Below are positions 16,677-24,463 of a DNA stretch of 48,858 nucleotides, piece after piece. Origin of the DNA: Acidimicrobiaceae bacterium (GTDB lineage: Bacteria; Actinomycetota; Acidimicrobiia; Acidimicrobiales; RAAP-2); assembly GCA_003164095.1 (NCBI GenBank), contig PLRX01000156.1:1-48858 (forward strand), given 5' to 3'. How positions within the stretch are numbered: position 1 is the first letter of the stretch; each line of letters starts with the position of its first letter. The position numbers and the translations under genes were made by a program. Below the pieces are notes generated by a model. It did no database searches and was not told where the DNA came from. It worked only from the letters and a program-made list of their open reading frames with translations.

Positions 16677-17246
16677 ATGGCAACCACCGCACTCCTGATC
16701 ATGGACGTCCAGAACGGCATCGTCGAGCGCATCGCAGACCGGTCCGGCGCGCTGCTCGAACGGGTCGCCGCCGCGGTCGAGCATGCACGTGCGTCCGACC
16801 TGCCGGTCGTCTACGTACGGGTCGCCTTCCGCCCGGGCGGCGCCGACGTCAACCCCAGGAACCGGGCGTTCTCCGCCCTGTCCGGGCGGACCGACATGTC
16901 CGTCGACGACGCCGCCACCCAGATCCACCCGGCGGTGGCCCCGGCGCCCGAGGACGTGGTGGTGGTCAAGAAGCGGGTCAGCGCCTTTGCCGGGAGCGAC
17001 CTCGACGTCGTCCTGCGGTCGCTGGGCGCCACGTCGCTGGTCCTGACCGGTATCTCCACCAGCGGTGTCGTGCTCTCGACACTCCGCCAGGCGGCCGACC
17101 TCGACTTCGGGCTGACGGTGCTGGCCGATGCGTGTGCGGACCAGGATCCCGAGGTCCACCGGGTGCTCCTCGAGAAGGTCTTCCCCCGGCAGGCCACCGT
17201 GCTGACCACGGACGAGTGGATCACGTCCGGCGCAGCCGGCGCCTGA
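16677..17246 (+). CDS. Isochorismatase-fold protein without the catalytic cysteine
   Basis: 189-residue cysteine-hydrolase-fold protein. Asp10 (LIMDVQNGIV) and Lys98/99 (VVKKRVSAF) of the catalytic triad are present, and so is the cis-peptide region LTGISTSGVVLST. In active members the nucleophile is the Cys in a G-x-x-T-x-x-C-V pattern; here that position is Val131. Relatives with TSGVV are, as I recall, not rare in actinobacteria and are annotated as hydrolases all the same. Whether it hydrolyses anything is open; it could bind a nicotinamide- or isochorismate-like ligand. ATG 16677 has AGGAG directly upstream. Confidence 0.87.
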   Translation: MATTALLIMDVQNGIVERIADRSGALLERVAAAVEHARASDLPVVYVRVAFRPGGADVNPRNRAFSALSGRTDMSVDDAATQIHPAVAPAPEDVVVVKKRVSAFAGSDLDVVLRSLGATSLVLTGISTSGVVLSTLRQAADLDFGLTVLADACADQDPEVHRVLLEKVFPRQATVLTTDEWITSGAAGA

Positions 17247-17285
17247 TCCGTCCTCACGTCCTCCGGCTGTGGACCGTCAGGGCCG

Positions 17286-18225
17286 TCAGGAGCCGCCCCG
17301 CAGGAGTTCGACCTGGCCGAGTCCGACCTGGGCGTCGATGACGAGCTGTGGCCGGGCCGGTCCGAACGCCGTCGAGGGGACGGCGAATGCCTGCGGTCCG
17401 GACGAGCCGTAGGTGACGTTGCCGATGCCGCTGTGGGCGTCTACGTCGACGACCACGCCCCGGGGGACGTCGACGACGAGCTGGCCCCACGGCGACCGAC
17501 GCGCTGACGGTGCGCGTGCCGGCGCCAAGTGGGACGTGGGTCAGGTCGACGGTCAGGTTGCCGATGGCCATCCGGTAGGACGGCTGTAGCTCGGCCGGTG
17601 TGGTCGGTTGGACCACGCGCTGCCCGATGCCTCCGGTCAGCGGCACCCCCGTCACGGCGACTGCGCCGAAGAACGCCGCGGTGGCGAGGATGACCAGGCT
17701 CAGGAGGATCAGCGCCAGGGTGAGCAGTGCCCGCCCGAGGGTGGGCCGCCGTGCGGGCCGCCGCAGTGCCACCACCACGACGACGAACAGTACGACCAGC
17801 CAGGCGAGGCCCAGTCCCCCGCCCCACTGCGGGCCACCCCACCAGGAGGTGCTGATGACGAGCCCGAGGAAGAGCGCTGCGGTCAGCAGGACGTAGGAGA
17901 CCCACGGCGGCCCGGACGGCTCCTGGTGGGCCGCCGGATCCGGGTCCGGGCCGGCGCCGTCGGTCACCGGGACGAGCGCCCACAACGACAGGTAGACCAC
18001 GACGCCGATGCCCCACAGGCAGGCTGCGACGACGAAGGCGACCCGGACGATCGTGACGTCGACTTCGAACCGCTCGGCGATGCCGCCACACACCCCTGCG
18101 ACCAGGCGCTTCGTCGTGCTGCGGCGCAGCGGGAGCGGCTCCGACGACTCCGGCGGCGTTTCCTCGGGTGCCTCGGCGGGCACGTCGCTCGGCGGTCCGG
18201 TCGGCAGTTCCTCGGTGACGGTCAT
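17286..18225 (-). pseudogene. PspC-domain LiaF-like membrane protein, frameshifted near its 3' end
   Basis: ATG 18225 opens a protein with an acidic, Pro/Glu-rich N-terminus, then a PspC domain (RLVAGVCGGIAERFEVDVTIVRVAFVVAACLWGIGVVVYLSLWALVPV), then three to four more transmembrane helices and the start of a LiaF-type C-terminal beta domain (YRMAIGNLTVDLTHVPL). Near 17482-17490 the frame breaks in a CTGGCCCC run. The rest of the domain, including VVDVPRGVVVDVDAHSGIGNV, continues one frame over to the stop at 17286. Read straight on, the protein gets an Arg-rich tail instead. A possible leaderless -10 (CAGAGT, 18237-18232) precedes it. Divergent from the PspC-kinase gene; LiaF proteins inhibit such kinases. 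Real mutation or sequence error. Confidence 0.75.
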
Positions 18226-18262
18226 GCCGGCACTCTGCACCGGGCGCCGTCCCTCCACAATC

Positions 18263-18316
18263 GGGGACATCCCCAGGTGGGGCCCGGGTTCCCCCCACGG
18301 GGTCAGGGTTGTCCCC
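18263..18316. promoter_or_regulatory. Divergent control region with inverted GGGGACA/TGTCCCC arms
   Basis: Between the PspC/LiaF-like gene (start 18225) and the kinase (start near 18309) lie GGGGACA (18263-18269) and TGTCCCC (18310-18316), plus G/C-rich runs. Widely spaced inverted arms might bind the LuxR-type regulator encoded downstream. Speculative. Confidence 0.3.
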
Positions 18317-19706
18317 CATCGCCACGCCGAGGGTCCCGTGCAAGGATTGGGGCATCGCACGCAGACGTCCGTCCCCAGCCGCCGGGACCCCTACCACGCC
18401 CGCCGACACCGGGTCCACCCGCCCCGCCACGCCGGCGCCGGGCGGATCTGCCCTGTCGGCCCCGCCCACGCGGCGGCGCCCACAACGTCCGTTCCAGCGG
18501 TCCGCCGACGACAGCATCCTCGGCGGGGTCTGCGCCGGGCTGGCCGCACGCCTTGCCATTGGGACGACCGCCGTCCGGGTGGCGGCCGTCGTGTCGATCT
18601 TCCTCGGTGGGATCGGCATCCTCGCGTACGTGGCGATCTGGGTGTTCGTGCCCGTCACTGGCGAGGAGGAGTCGATCGCGACGCGCGTCGTGGCCGACCG
18701 ACGCGAGCTGCAGATCGTCCTCGCCCTCTCCTCGGCGCTGTTCGCCGTCCTGCTGGTGACCCGCTCGCTCGGCGTGACCGACCTGGGCGTGCCGACGCTC
18801 ACCCTGCTGGTCGGGGCCGTGGGGGCGCTCGTCGTCTGGCGGGGTGCCTCCACCGCCGAGACGTCCAGGCTGCGGGTACGCCTCAATGCGGCGCCTGGGG
18901 TTGCCGCCGGCCGGTCCGGTTGGCGGCGCGTGGCGGCGCGGGCGGTGATCGGCCTCGTCCTGATCCTGGTGGGTGTCGGCGAGCTGTCCCGGACGGGGAG
19001 CTTCTCCGGGGCGGCCCTCGGCGTCCTAATCGGCACCGTCCTGTTCGTCGGCGGGTTCCTCGTCCTGTTCGCCCCGTGGTGGGTCCGGACGCTGCGGGAC
19101 CTGTCCACCGAGCGGCGGGAACGGGTACGGGCCCAGGAGCGGGCCGACATGGCCGCCCACGTCCACGACTCGGTACTCCAGACCCTCTCCCTCATCCAGA
19201 AGGCCGCGGACGACCCGCGTGAAGTGGTGCGGTTGGCCCGACGTGAGGAGCGCGAGCTCCGGCACTGGCTCTTCGACCCGGAGCGCCTAGGCCGCCACGG
19301 TCAACGCCCCGAGACACTGGCCGATGCGGTCGCCGCCATCGAGCGGGAGGTCGAGGACAGCTACGGCGTGGGGGTCGAGCTCATCGTCGTGGGGGACTGC
19401 CCGATGGACGACGGCGTCGCCGCACTGGTCGGCGCCTGCCGCGAGGCGACGGTCAACGCGGCCAAGTGGTCGGGCTGCGCCCAGGTGGCCGTCTTCGTCG
19501 AGGTCGAGCGCAGCGCCGTGTCGGCGTACGTGCGCGACCTGGGCTCCGGCTTCGAGCCTGCGCTGGTGCCGGACGACCGGCAGGGGATCGCCTGCTCGAT
19601 GGTCGAGCGGATGGAGCGCGTCGGCGGCAACGTGGCCGTCCACAGCTCGCCGGGAGCGGGCACGGAGGTGGAGCTGGTCCTGCCCCGGTCCACGCCGACG
19701 AGGTGA
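18309..19706 (+). CDS. PspC-domain sensor histidine kinase (NarL/LiaS type)
   Basis: 465-residue membrane kinase. After a Pro/Ala/Thr-rich N-terminus comes a PspC domain (ILGGVCAGLAARLAIGTTAVRVAAVVSIFLGG...IWVFVPV), more helices (VLALSSALFAVLLV, LTLLVGAVGALVVW, VIGLVLILVGVGEL, GVLIGTVLFVGGFLVLFAPWW), then the dimerisation/phosphoacceptor motif HVHDSVLQTLSLIQ with His near residue 286 and a HATPase_c domain (EATVNAAKWSG as N box, DLGSGFEP, GIACSMVERM). PspC-ATPase fusions appear in actinobacterial envelope-stress systems. TTG 18309 is the only usual start in frame upstream of the PspC domain, so the start is uncertain. Its stop overlaps the response-regulator start by GTGA. Confidence 0.9.
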   Translation: MSPIATPRVPCKDWGIARRRPSPAAGTPTTPADTGSTRPATPAPGGSALSAPPTRRRPQRPFQRSADDSILGGVCAGLAARLAIGTTAVRVAAVVSIFLGGIGILAYVAIWVFVPVTGEEESIATRVVADRRELQIVLALSSALFAVLLVTRSLGVTDLGVPTLTLLVGAVGALVVWRGASTAETSRLRVRLNAAPGVAAGRSGWRRVAARAVIGLVLILVGVGELSRTGSFSGAALGVLIGTVLFVGGFLVLFAPWWVRTLRDLSTERRERVRAQERADMAAHVHDSVLQTLSLIQKAADDPREVVRLARREERELRHWLFDPERLGRHGQRPETLADAVAAIEREVEDSYGVGVELIVVGDCPMDDGVAALVGACREATVNAAKWSGCAQVAVFVEVERSAVSAYVRDLGSGFEPALVPDDRQGIACSMVERMERVGGNVAVHSSPGAGTEVELVLPRSTPTR

Positions 19707-20365
19707 CCGACGCCGGGCGCCTCCGGGTGTTCGTGGTGGACGACCACGCACTGGTGCGGTCCGGCATCCGGGCCGAGCTGGGTGACGCCGTGGACGTGGT
19801 GGGCGAGGCCGACGAGGTGGGCGCGGCGGTCGAGCTGATCCTCGAGCGGATTCCGGACGTCGTGCTCCTCGACGTGCACATGCCGGGCGGCGGGGGCCGG
19901 GCCGTGCTGGAGCAGGTGCTCGCCCAGGCACCGACGGTGGCGTTCCTGGCCCTGTCGATGTCCGATGCGGCCGAGGACGTCATCGACGTGATCCGGGCCG
20001 GGGCGAGGGGCTACGTGACCAAGCACATCTCGGGTCCCGACCTGGTCGACGCCATCCGGCGCATCGCCGAGGGCGACGCCGTCTTCTCGCCCCGCCTGGC
20101 AGGCTTTGTACTGGATGCCTTCGCTGATCCGGCACAGGGTCCGGCCCCGACCCCGAGCTTCGATCCCGAGCTCGACCAGCTGACCCCCCGCGAGCGGCAG
20201 GTCCTGCGCCTCATCGCCCGTGGCTACGCGTACAAGGAGATCGCCCGGGAGCTGGGTATCTCGACCAAGACGGTGGAGAGCCACGTGTCGGCCGTGCTCC
20301 GCAAGCTGCAGTTGGCGAACCGCTACCAACTGACCAACTGGGCCGCCGAGCGGCGGATGCTCTGA
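19703..20365 (+). CDS. LuxR/NarL-family response regulator
   Basis: 220-residue two-component regulator. The receiver domain has acidic pair Asp13/Asp14 (VFVVDDHALVRSG), phosphoacceptor Asp57 (VVLLDVHMPGG), Ser in ALSMSD and Lys in YVTKHI. A linker leads to a C-terminal LuxR HTH from about residue 159 (LTPRERQVLRLIARGYAYKEIARELGISTKTVESHVSAVLRKL has all usual landmarks; listed here only by its ends LTPRERQ and AVLRKL). GTG 19703 overlaps the kinase stop (GTGA), so the pair is translationally coupled. The divergent PspC/LiaF-like gene is the likely target and modulator. Confidence 0.95.
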   Translation: MTDAGRLRVFVVDDHALVRSGIRAELGDAVDVVGEADEVGAAVELILERIPDVVLLDVHMPGGGGRAVLEQVLAQAPTVAFLALSMSDAAEDVIDVIRAGARGYVTKHISGPDLVDAIRRIAEGDAVFSPRLAGFVLDAFADPAQGPAPTPSFDPELDQLTPRERQVLRLIARGYAYKEIARELGISTKTVESHVSAVLRKLQLANRYQLTNWAAERRML

Positions 20366-20372
20366 GGCGGCG

Positions 20373-21041
20373 GTGAACCGCACGCCCGCCTTCGAGGTCA
20401 CCGACCCCGGGGTCATCGCCCGGTTGGTGCACGACCTCCCCTTCGCCCAGGTCGTGACGGGGGACGGGGCCGGAGGCTTCGTCGCCTCGAGCGTGCCGCT
20501 CCTGCTCGACGTCCCCGCCGACGGCGCGCCGTGGCGGTTGCGTGGCCACTTGGCCCGCTCCAATCCGCAGGCCGGGTTCGGCGACACACGAGTGCCTGCC
20601 CTCGCCCTCTTCGTGGGCCCCCACGCCTATGTGTCGCCGTCCGCCTACCCCTCCAAGGCCGAGACGGGGAAGGTCGTGCCGACCTGGAACTACGTAGAGG
20701 TCCACCTCCACGGGACCTTCCGGTTGACCGACGACCCGGCCGCCACGCTGGCTGCGGTCACGGACCTGACCGACGCCAGCGAGGCCACTAGACCCGAGCC
20801 CTGGCGGGTGACCGACGCTCCCGGCGACTACGTGTCGAAGCTGGCCAGGGGCATCGTCGCCTTCGAGATCGTGGTGGAACGGATCGAGGCCAAGGCAAAG
20901 CTGAGCCAGAACAAGTCCGCGTCCGACCGACGGGGCGTCATCGACGACCTGTCGGGCCGTCCCGGGGGAGGGGCCGCCGTGGCCGGCCTCATGGGATCGG
21001 GGGAGTTCGACCCGCCGGACCCGCCGGGGGAAGCGGTCTGA
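20373..21041 (+). CDS. PaiB-like FMN-binding negative transcriptional regulator
   Basis: 222-residue protein of the PaiB family, a split-barrel flavin-binding fold that in Bacillus was described as a repressor of sporulation and protease genes. Typical segments are VTDPGVIARLVHDLPFAQVVT, LRGHLARSNPQ, SPSAYPSKAETGKVVPTWNYVEVHLHG and the C-terminal KLSQNKSASDRRGVIDDL. The last 25 residues are Gly/Pro-rich. GTG 20373 lies 7 bases after the response-regulator stop, so it may belong to that transcript. The direct DNA-binding role of PaiB homologues is doubtful; heme or flavin chemistry is possible. Confidence 0.9.
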   Translation: MNRTPAFEVTDPGVIARLVHDLPFAQVVTGDGAGGFVASSVPLLLDVPADGAPWRLRGHLARSNPQAGFGDTRVPALALFVGPHAYVSPSAYPSKAETGKVVPTWNYVEVHLHGTFRLTDDPAATLAAVTDLTDASEATRPEPWRVTDAPGDYVSKLARGIVAFEIVVERIEAKAKLSQNKSASDRRGVIDDLSGRPGGGAAVAGLMGSGEFDPPDPPGEAV

Positions 21042-21071
21042 CCGCTCCTGTCCCGTCGCCGGAACCGAACC

Positions 21072-21077
21072 TACGAT
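21072..21077 (+). promoter_or_regulatory. -10 box TACGAT of an orphan leaderless start
   Basis: TACGAT ends 6 nt before ATG 21084, the same arrangement as at real genes in this window, but the reading frame that follows has only 13 codons. Confidence 0.4.
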
Positions 21078-21083
21078 CGGCGG

Positions 21084-21125
21084 ATGGACCTCGGCGGGGT
21101 CATCGTTGTGGCCATCGACGGCTGA
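21084..21125 (+). pseudogene. 13-codon stub, possible 5' remnant of a nucleoside/cytidylate kinase gene
   Basis: ATG 21084 to TGA 21125 encodes MDLGGVIVVAIDG. VIVVAIDG is the strand that leads into the P-loop (GPSGSGKST) in uridine and cytidylate kinases, and the frame stops exactly where the P-loop would begin. With the well-placed -10 box upstream, this looks like the start of a kinase gene whose body was deleted, next to the GNAT gene's 3' end. A chance peptide or a leader peptide cannot be excluded. Confidence 0.35.
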
Positions 21126-21152
21126 TCCCCACTGGCGACCGGACGGTGCCGC

Positions 21153-21911
21153 TCATCGGGGCGCCGGAAAGGTGTGGCGGAGGAATGATCCCGACGTGGT
21201 GAATCCGAGGCGTTCGTAGACGGGCCGCCCCGCCTCGCTCGCCTGGAGGGTCACCTGTGACGCACCGGCGTCGAGCAGTCCGTTGGTGAGCCATGCCGTG
21301 ACAGCGGCAGCGGCACCCTGCCCCCGGTGCCCGGGCGGCGTGGCGACGTAGTAGATCCCGCCGGTCGAGCCGTCGGAGTACCCGCACCCGACACCGAGGT
21401 CGGTGCTACCGCTGGCGGCGATCGCCCAGGTCGCCCCGGGGGCGTCGAAGCACCCCTGGCTGTCGAGCAGCCACGCCAGGCCGGGGATGCCGTACCCGTC
21501 CTCGCACAGGCGGGCGAAGGCCGCACGGTCGGCGGGGTCCGTGACCCGGCGGATCTCGATGCCGGACGACAGGCGCACGCGCTCCGCAGCGACCATCGCC
21601 GGCGTGTGCGTGTCGTCGGCCCCACCGCCGGCCTCGACGGCAGCGGACAGGAGCTCGTCGTCCGTGGACTCCGCCCACACCACGTACGGGCTGCCCACCC
21701 CGGCGAACGCGGACCGCACCCCGTCGAGGAACGTGGCGGCAGGGACGGTGCCGTCGGTGCGGAACCCGGCGTTCACGTAGCCGTTCGCCACCGGTACGGC
21801 ACTCGCCACCGCGCTGCCTCCGGCCACCTGCTCGACCCGACCGGGACGGCCCACGGTCGCGGCGACGTACGCGGCCAGGTTCGTGACCCCCATCTGTGCC
21901 GATCCGACCAT
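21153..21911 (-). CDS. GNAT-family N-acetyltransferase
   Basis: 252 residues from ATG 21911. The N-terminal half is a degenerate acetyltransferase-like domain; the C-terminal half is the working one, with IYYVATPPGHRGQGAAAAVTAWL as the acetyl-CoA-binding motif A (R-G-x-G-A) and VYERLGFTTSGSF as the closing motif B. The two-domain build resembles tandem GNATs. ATG 21941 would add ten residues. It lies 62 bases downstream of the alpha/beta hydrolase gene on the same strand. Substrate unknown. Confidence 0.85.
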   Translation of the reverse strand: MVGSAQMGVTNLAAYVAATVGRPGRVEQVAGGSAVASAVPVANGYVNAGFRTDGTVPAATFLDGVRSAFAGVGSPYVVWAESTDDELLSAAVEAGGGADDTHTPAMVAAERVRLSSGIEIRRVTDPADRAAFARLCEDGYGIPGLAWLLDSQGCFDAPGATWAIAASGSTDLGVGCGYSDGSTGGIYYVATPPGHRGQGAAAAVTAWLTNGLLDAGASQVTLQASEAGRPVYERLGFTTSGSFLRHTFPAPR

Positions 21912-21973
21912 GGTCAGACGATTGCACGATCCGGTCCGCACCGTGGCCGGACCTCGGGTCGGACCCTCGTCGG

Positions 21974-22858
21974 TCAGCCCGAGGTGTGGGCGACGATCGC
22001 CTCGACGAGCACCGGCCAGAGCGGGCGTGGCCGGTCGTGACCCATGTCGGGCACGAGGAGGAGTTCCGCACCGGGCACCAGTTCCGCGGTGCGCCGACCG
22101 CCGGAGGGATCGATGAGCGTGTCGTCGAGGCCGTGGATGACCAGGGTCGGCACGTCCAGTGACCGCAGGCCATCGGCCCGGGACCCGCTCGCCGTGATGC
22201 CGGCCAGCTGACGGGCGGTTCCCGCAGGGCGGAACGAGCGGTCGAACGACCTGGCGGCCAGCGCCCGCACCTCGTCAGGGTCCGGATACCGCTTCGAGTG
22301 CCACTCGAGGGCGCGCACCGAGTCCTCGATGAACGCCTCGCGCTCGGTCGGCGCCGGGGCGAGGAGCACCTTCCGGGCCTCGCGGGTGGACCGGCCAAAC
22401 TCCGGCTCGCCGGTGGTCGACATGATCGACGTCAGCGTGCGGACCCGGTCCGGGTGCTCGATGGCCATCGTCTGGGCGATCATCCCACCCATCGAGGCTC
22501 CGACGACGTGGGCCCGGTCGATGCCGAGTACGTCGAGCAGCTCCATCGCATCCTGTGCCATGTCGCTCAGTGTGTAGGGAGCGAGCGATCGGGCCGTCGC
22601 CATGTCGCCGGACGCCATCGCCCGGATCACGGCGGCGAGGTCGACCGGGTCGTCGCCGAACGTCGACGACAGGCCGGCGTCCCGGTTGTCGAAGCGGATG
22701 ACGGACCGGCCGGCATCGGCGAGCAATGCACAGAGCCCGTCGTCCCAGGAGATGAGCTGCGTGCCGAGTCCGGACACGAGGAGCAGCGGCGGATCGTCGG
22801 GCGAGCCGGTCGTCTCGTAGGCGAGGGTGAGGCCGGACCGGGCGGTGGCGGTGGGCAT
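21974..22858 (-). CDS. Alpha/beta hydrolase
   Basis: 294-residue hydrolase of the esterase/epoxide-hydrolase-like type. The catalytic triad is visible: Ser122 in the elbow GASMGG, an Asp in HGLDDTLIDP (245/246) and His274 in DMGHDRP. The oxyanion region is LLLVSGLGTQLISWD. ATG 22858 is preferred because AAGGA lies 8 nt upstream; ATG 22867 is three codons earlier. Related proteins act on aclacinomycin-type esters, 3-oxoadipate enol-lactone and others. No signal peptide, so cytosolic. It sits between a DinB-like gene upstream and a GNAT gene downstream, all on the minus strand. Confidence 0.9.
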   Translation of the reverse strand: MPTATARSGLTLAYETTGSPDDPPLLLVSGLGTQLISWDDGLCALLADAGRSVIRFDNRDAGLSSTFGDDPVDLAAVIRAMASGDMATARSLAPYTLSDMAQDAMELLDVLGIDRAHVVGASMGGMIAQTMAIEHPDRVRTLTSIMSTTGEPEFGRSTREARKVLLAPAPTEREAFIEDSVRALEWHSKRYPDPDEVRALAARSFDRSFRPAGTARQLAGITASGSRADGLRSLDVPTLVIHGLDDTLIDPSGGRRTAELVPGAELLLVPDMGHDRPRPLWPVLVEAIVAHTSG

Positions 22859-22932
22859 GGCGTACATCCTTGCCGCCGACAGCTGGGACCGGCCACGCCG
22901 GAAGGGTCGAGGGGGGTCTGGGCCGGACGGGC

Positions 22933-23454
22933 TCAGCCCTCCGAGACGTCCCAAAGGTGATGGATCGGATCGTGGACCAGATAGAGGGCGAACGTGCCGA
23001 CCGTGAACTCGCTCCCGTTCGACCGGTGTCCGGTGCACTCCCACTGCGGACCGGACACGCCGTGGAACCTCGACGCCAGCACACCGCCGGCACCGGCGAG
23101 CTCGCGGGAGACGATCTGCGGGTCCTGAAGGTCGTAGCGCTCGGCGACTGCGGTGGCATCCTGGTTCCAGTTCTCGAATGCGGCATTGCCGATCGTCAAC
23201 ATGAGTTCGAGGCGTGTGTCGAAGATGCGGAAGACGTCGCTCACATGGCAGGCGTACTCGAGTGGGGACCAGCGCGTCGGCGACGGCCGGTCCGCGACAT
23301 CGGAACGGGTCAGCACGTTCTGCCACGACGTCACCTGCTCCCGCAGCATCCCGACCACGTCGGTCGCGTCCCCCCGGTCGGCATCGAAGCCGCACTCCGG
23401 ACACGGCCTGTCGAGGACCCATGTCCAGTCCTTGTCGTCAGGGGTGATGTCCAC
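22933..23454 (-). CDS. DinB-family protein with N-terminal CPECGFD motif
   Basis: 173-residue DinB-fold protein. The N-terminal WTWVLDRPCPECGFD segment, with two cysteines that may bind metal, is characteristic of one actinobacterial subgroup. Metal-ligand histidines of the four-helix core are likely His in YACHVSDVF and HH in DPIHHLWDV. The start is GTG 23454; a TAGCGT -10 box (23466-23461) ends 6 nt upstream, so the message is probably leaderless. Function unknown; thiol-dependent transferase is a possibility from the fold. Confidence 0.87.
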   Translation of the reverse strand: MDITPDDKDWTWVLDRPCPECGFDADRGDATDVVGMLREQVTSWQNVLTRSDVADRPSPTRWSPLEYACHVSDVFRIFDTRLELMLTIGNAAFENWNQDATAVAERYDLQDPQIVSRELAGAGGVLASRFHGVSGPQWECTGHRSNGSEFTVGTFALYLVHDPIHHLWDVSEG

Positions 23455-23460
23455 GGCCTG

Positions 23461-23466
23461 ACGCTA
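23461..23466 (-). promoter_or_regulatory. -10 box TAGCGT for the leaderless DinB-family gene
   Basis: On the minus strand TAGCGT ends 6 nt before GTG 23454; no Shine-Dalgarno is present. The same hexamer and spacing occur at 11604-11609. Confidence 0.5.
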
Positions 23467-23609
23467 CCTTCGTGCAGCCGGAGATCTCCCTGGGGACCTC
23501 GGAGGGGCAAGGCAGACCCGTGGTCAGCGGGTACCTGCGCACACCACGAGGTGAGGAGCTGCTGGTGGCGACGACCTGACGCGCTGCCACCCGATCCGCC
23601 CTGTCACGC

Positions 23610-24071
23610 CTACGTACCCTGCAGGCTGGCACCGAGCGAGTCGAGCAGAGACCGTGTGCCCTCCACGCGCTGGGCCGGGTTGTCGTGGTCGTCGAGGAAC
23701 ACCCCCTGCTCCGTGAGCCGGAGCTGCGTGGTGGCCCCGTCGCTGAGGAACTCCACCGTGGCGACCGACACCGAGATCCGGTCGTCGTCGGCATGCATCT
23801 CGTAGGTGTAGACGATCCGCTGGTCCGGCACGATGTCGCGAAACACCGACTCGTACGTGTAGACGGGACCGTCCGGTGGCCCCGCCCGGAATGCCTCGCG
23901 GCCGCCGACCCTGAACTCGAGTTCGTAGGTGTCCCCGAGCGAGTCGGCGGTGCCGGTGAACCAGCGGGCCTTCAGCGGGGGTTCGGCCCAGGCCCTGAAT
24001 ACCTGGGCGACCGGGACGTCGTAGCTCCGTTCGATGACGAACGTGTCGTGGGCGACGGTGGACTGGGTCAT
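23610..24071 (-). CDS. SRPBCC / AHSA1-domain protein
   Basis: 153-residue START-like ligand-binding protein (Aha1 C-terminal group). Typical parts are VIERSYDVPVAQVFRAWAEPPLKARWF, the strand YTYESVFRDIVPDQRIVYTYEM, and the long C-terminal helix (GTRSLLDSLGASL). Its start overlaps the stop of the ArsR-type gene by ATGA, a very common actinobacterial pairing in which the regulator controls the operon and the SRPBCC protein binds a hydrophobic ligand or takes part in detoxification. The ligand is unknown. Confidence 0.92.
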   Translation of the reverse strand: MTQSTVAHDTFVIERSYDVPVAQVFRAWAEPPLKARWFTGTADSLGDTYELEFRVGGREAFRAGPPDGPVYTYESVFRDIVPDQRIVYTYEMHADDDRISVSVATVEFLSDGATTQLRLTEQGVFLDDHDNPAQRVEGTRSLLDSLGASLQGT

Positions 24072-24412
24072 TGCTCCTTCTCGGTGATGGTTCCTTCGTT
24101 CAACACGTCGCCCAACCGGTCGAGGCGGCGCTCCCAGACCCGCCGCCGGTCGGTGATCCAGCGTTCAGCGGCGGACATCGCCGCCCCGTCGATCCGGCAC
24201 ATGCGCGTCCTCCCCACCTTCTCGGTGGTCACCAGCCCGCAGGCCTCGAGGACCTGCACGTGCTGGACGACGGCTGCGAGGGACATGGCGAGGGGCTCGG
24301 CCAGCTCGCTGACCGAAGCGGGCCCCAGGGTGAGCCGCTCCACCATCGTCCGCCGGCTCCTGTCGGCCAGTGCCTGGAACGTGCGGTCGAGGTCGATCGT
24401 TTGGTCAAGCAT
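24068..24412 (-). CDS. ArsR-family transcriptional repressor
   Basis: 114-residue winged-helix regulator with FQALADRSRRTMVERLTLGPASVSELAEPL followed by the recognition helix SLAAVVQHVQVLEACGLV and wing TEKVGRTRMCRI. No metal-binding CxC of the ArsR/SmtB type, so it belongs to the non-metal group that partners SRPBCC proteins. The promoter is unusually clear: TTGACC, 17 bp, TATAGT, 7 nt, ATG, with an inverted repeat GTCAAG-n6-CTTGAC across the start. Autorepression is very likely. Translationally coupled to the SRPBCC gene. Confidence 0.95.
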   Translation of the reverse strand: MLDQTIDLDRTFQALADRSRRTMVERLTLGPASVSELAEPLAMSLAAVVQHVQVLEACGLVTTEKVGRTRMCRIDGAAMSAAERWITDRRRVWERRLDRLGDVLNEGTITEKEQ

Positions 24413-24448
24413 CTACTTGACTATACGGCATCACCTCACCATGGTCAA
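24404..24448 (-). promoter_or_regulatory. arsR-type promoter with overlapping operator
   Basis: Minus strand -35 TTGACC (24448-24443), 17-bp spacer, -10 TATAGT (24425-24420), then 7 nt to the ATG at 24412. The inverted repeat GTCAAG (24404-24409) and CTTGAC (24416-24421) spans the start codon and the expected transcription start; a third copy, GTCAAG, at 24444-24449 covers the -35. Three half-sites could let the repressor bridge the promoter. Confidence 0.75.
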
Positions 24449-24463
24449 GAGTCTGCTTCAGTG

